Assembly (NCBI GenBank): GCA_030849465.1
Contig: JARVLF010000024.1
Coordinates: forward strand, 317,501 to 330,274
Direction of reading: 5' to 3'
DNA from: Moesziomyces globuligerus
Taxonomy: Eukaryota; Basidiomycota; Ustilaginomycetes; Ustilaginales; Ustilaginaceae
Length of the DNA: 12,774 nt
The notes below the pieces were generated by a model. The model searched no databases and was not told where the DNA came from. It saw nothing but the letters and a program-made list of their open reading frames with translations. The translations under genes and the position numbers were made by a program. This document shows positions 10,976-12,774 of this stretch, one piece after another (position 1 is the first letter of the stretch; each line of letters starts with the position of its first letter).

Positions 10976-12123
10976 TCATTCCACCACTCCCCTCCAACTT
11001 CCCACCCAACTCACATCCCTCTTTACCTCCCTACCCAAAACCCTCCATACAACATCTTTAAAATCACCACACCCCTCAAACTAATTCCTTCTCTTCTCTT
11101 TCCATATTCTCCCTCCTCCTAAAAATCATAAATTCTATAAATCTCCCTCCCATCCACTACCCTCTTCCTTTCAAAAAACCCAACCACATTCACCTCAACT
11201 TTAACTCACCCCTATCCAAACTCCCACACCACCTCTTCTTCCCCTCCCACCCCTTCAACCACTACCCCTTTCTATCTCTCTTTCCTCTCCCCCCTCAATC
11301 CTAATATAAACCCCCTTCCCTACCTCCAATACCAACCCCCTCCTATAAAACTCTAACTTCCCCCACACCTACCAATACCCCTTTCCCAACTCTGTCACAC
11401 CACCTACCCCATTCAATTCATCCCCACCTCCATAACAACAAAACAACCTCTACCCTCTAATAAATTTCCATCCCTACCCCCCATTTATTCCCCATCCCAC
11501 ACCTTCACCCACAATTTTCTCTCCTCACTACCCTACCCTATCATTCCCTCATCCCCTCCAAATCCCTTCTCTAACCCCCCCCTACCTATCCCAATCCCCC
11601 CTTTACCTTTACTTCATCCACCCCTCTCATCTTCATTTCAACCTCCAATTCAAAATCAATTATAAAAACCCCATCAATAAAAAACCTTCCCCCTACTTAA
11701 AATTTCCATTCTCCTTATCCTTCTATACTAATCCCCCACATTTAAATATAACACAAACCATATTCACCCCTCCTCTTTCTATTCCTCCTCCTCCTTACAC
11801 CTCCCCTTCTTATCAACTTTCCCAAACTCAACTTTCCTACATCACCATTCCCCCCAACACCCTAAAACCCCCCTTTACCCTTCTAACCCCATACAATTCT
11901 ACAAATTTATTCCCCCCCCCACACTCCAACCCTAATACAACTTATTACACTCCCCTAAACCCACCCCCACTCACAACCACCTACAAAACCAACTAATCAA
12001 CACATAACCTCTCACCATATTTCCCCCTCCCTCATTAATATTCATATCCACATCCCATCCATTTCTACTCCTCCCCCTCTATACCCCACATTATATCTTC
12101 ACCTACCATTAACATACCTATAT

Positions 12124-12135
12124 CCCCCCCCCCCC
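12124..12135. repeat. Poly-C run (12) in copy B
   Basis: Twelve consecutive C where copy A, at about 4312-4335, has only short C runs. This again adds C-only length to copy B. Confidence 0.6.
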
Positions 12136-12774
12136 ACCCCTCACCCCTACCCCCAATTTAACACTTTCCTCCCTCTCACCACTCCCCACACTACTACCTT
12201 AAAACCCCCACCTAAACCACCTACACTCCCATCCCACCCCCACTTAAACCATCAACCCTCTCCCTCAACTCATTCCAATTTTCCAACCCAAAACCCCCAA
12301 ACCCCCCCAAACCCATAATACCTCCTTCCAATAACCAACCTATCCCCTCCTTTCATCCATCTCCCTCTCTAAAACTTATATCAAAAATTACCTCCTCCCA
12401 TTCTCATTTTTCATCCCTCCCTAATTTAAACCTTATACCCCCTACACCTCACACACACCCTCCCCTTATTAACAAACATACACTCCCCTATTTCCATAAT
12501 CCATTCCTACCCCCCCTCCCCCTACCTTCTATATACCCCACCCACCCCCCCCTCCAACCTACTCATCCCCATTCATTTAACCCTTACACCCCCCCCCCTC
12601 ACCCCCCCCCTACCCTTATAAACTCCTCCTCTCATCCCTCCTACTACCTTCTTTTTTTACCTAACATTCCTCTAATTCCTATCATCCTTTATTCCTTCCC
12701 ACACTATCCTCACAATTATACCCTACACCCCCCAACCCCTATCTCCCAAACCTCCATCCTATCTTCCCTTAACC

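Larger units (their letters stand above)
1..12774. other. Near G-less sequence over the whole window
   Basis: I find G at only 24 positions: 135, 752, 1257, 4108, 5458, 6545, 6571, 6664, 6999, 7035, 7110, 7509, 7569, 7577, 7755, 7892, 7895, 7972, 8052, 8308, 8309, 8850, 10375 and 11394. C makes up roughly 45% of lines counted by hand. A and T are similar overall but locally skewed: A exceeds T near 400-1000, and T exceeds A near 3100-5500. C runs of 10 or more occur about 14 times, which by a simple geometric estimate is several times more than independent bases would give. Only four ATG triplets exist on the + strand. Such composition removes normal coding signals, so no gene is called. Whether this is biology or a base-calling fault cannot be settled from the sequence alone; I favour a fault. 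Confidence 0.97.
10430..12774. repeat. Long direct repeat, copy B (runs off the window)
   Basis: This is the second copy of the stretch at about 2740-4930, in the same orientation, anchored by exact matches at 10474-10501, 10674-10690, 11058-11073, 11238-11259, 11533-11554 and 12328-12345. The offset to copy A rises from 7681 at the first anchor to 7830 at the last and to about 7853 near 12674, so copy B is roughly 170 bases longer over about 2 kb. Much of the extra length appears to be added C, including the runs 10655-10667, 10726-10736 and 10963-10975. It contains one G inside the repeat (11394). The right end is not reached. The family is unknown. Confidence 0.85.

Noticed and set aside
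1..12774. Bisulfite, deaminase or APOBEC-type G-to-A conversion
   Set aside because: It predicts A well above T and possible CpG retention; A and T are similar and the remaining G avoid CpG.
1..12774. Mitochondrial or chloroplast genome segment
   Set aside because: No rRNA or tRNA motifs and no long open frames in any code were seen, and the G level is far below even strongly skewed mitochondrial strands.
2740..12774. Missed-adapter hairpin read (forward, reverse complement, forward)
   Set aside because: The repeat copies are direct, and I looked by eye for an inverted version of the 28-base anchor and a few other anchor strings between them, including with C and G merged, without finding one. 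The microsatellite also occurs only once. A computed self dot-plot would settle this.

Overview
The window is almost a three-letter sequence. I count only 24 G in 12,774 bases on the given strand, while C is very common (about 45% on lines counted by hand) and A and T are roughly equal overall. I find no gene, rRNA, tRNA, CRISPR array or complete mobile element that I can defend. The + strand has only four ATG triplets and cannot form TAG or TGA except around the rare G. All three minus-strand stop codons appear as TTA, CTA and TCA on the + strand and are dense everywhere. The few short open frames are low-complexity by-products of this composition.

Layout: 1 to about 2740 is unique-looking, C-rich and A-leaning, with many C runs. 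About 2740-4930 is repeat copy A, T-leaning. From about 4930 to 7120 the sequence is unassigned and contains two A runs. 7122-7413 is a simple-sequence block, (AT)n passing into (ATCT)n and then a degenerate 42-base repeat. 7583-7605 is an A/T-only inverted repeat. 7606 to about 10430 is unassigned. About 10430-12774 is repeat copy B, in the same orientation as copy A and running off the window. Seventeen of the 24 G lie in 6545-8850, centred on the microsatellite and outside both repeat copies.

Organism: the roughly 290-base AT/ATCT block, the lack of coding sequence and a dispersed direct repeat of more than 2 kb fit a eukaryotic, probably non-coding, nuclear region better than a prokaryote or organelle. 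This is weak inference and I name no taxon.

Interpretation: the near-absence of G is the main result. Because A is close to T, simple G-to-A or G-to-T conversion (bisulfite-like or deaminase-like) fits poorly. G read as C, or G dropped together with over-called C, fits better. The two repeat copies differ by many one- and few-base indels, often in C, and copy B is steadily longer than copy A. That resembles noisy single-molecule base calling. The most likely reading is therefore a technically compromised read or contig over ordinary eukaryotic repeat-bearing DNA. A true G-less strand would be extraordinary and needs independent reads. Any C in this window may not be a true C, whereas the A/T-only features are the more trustworthy ones.
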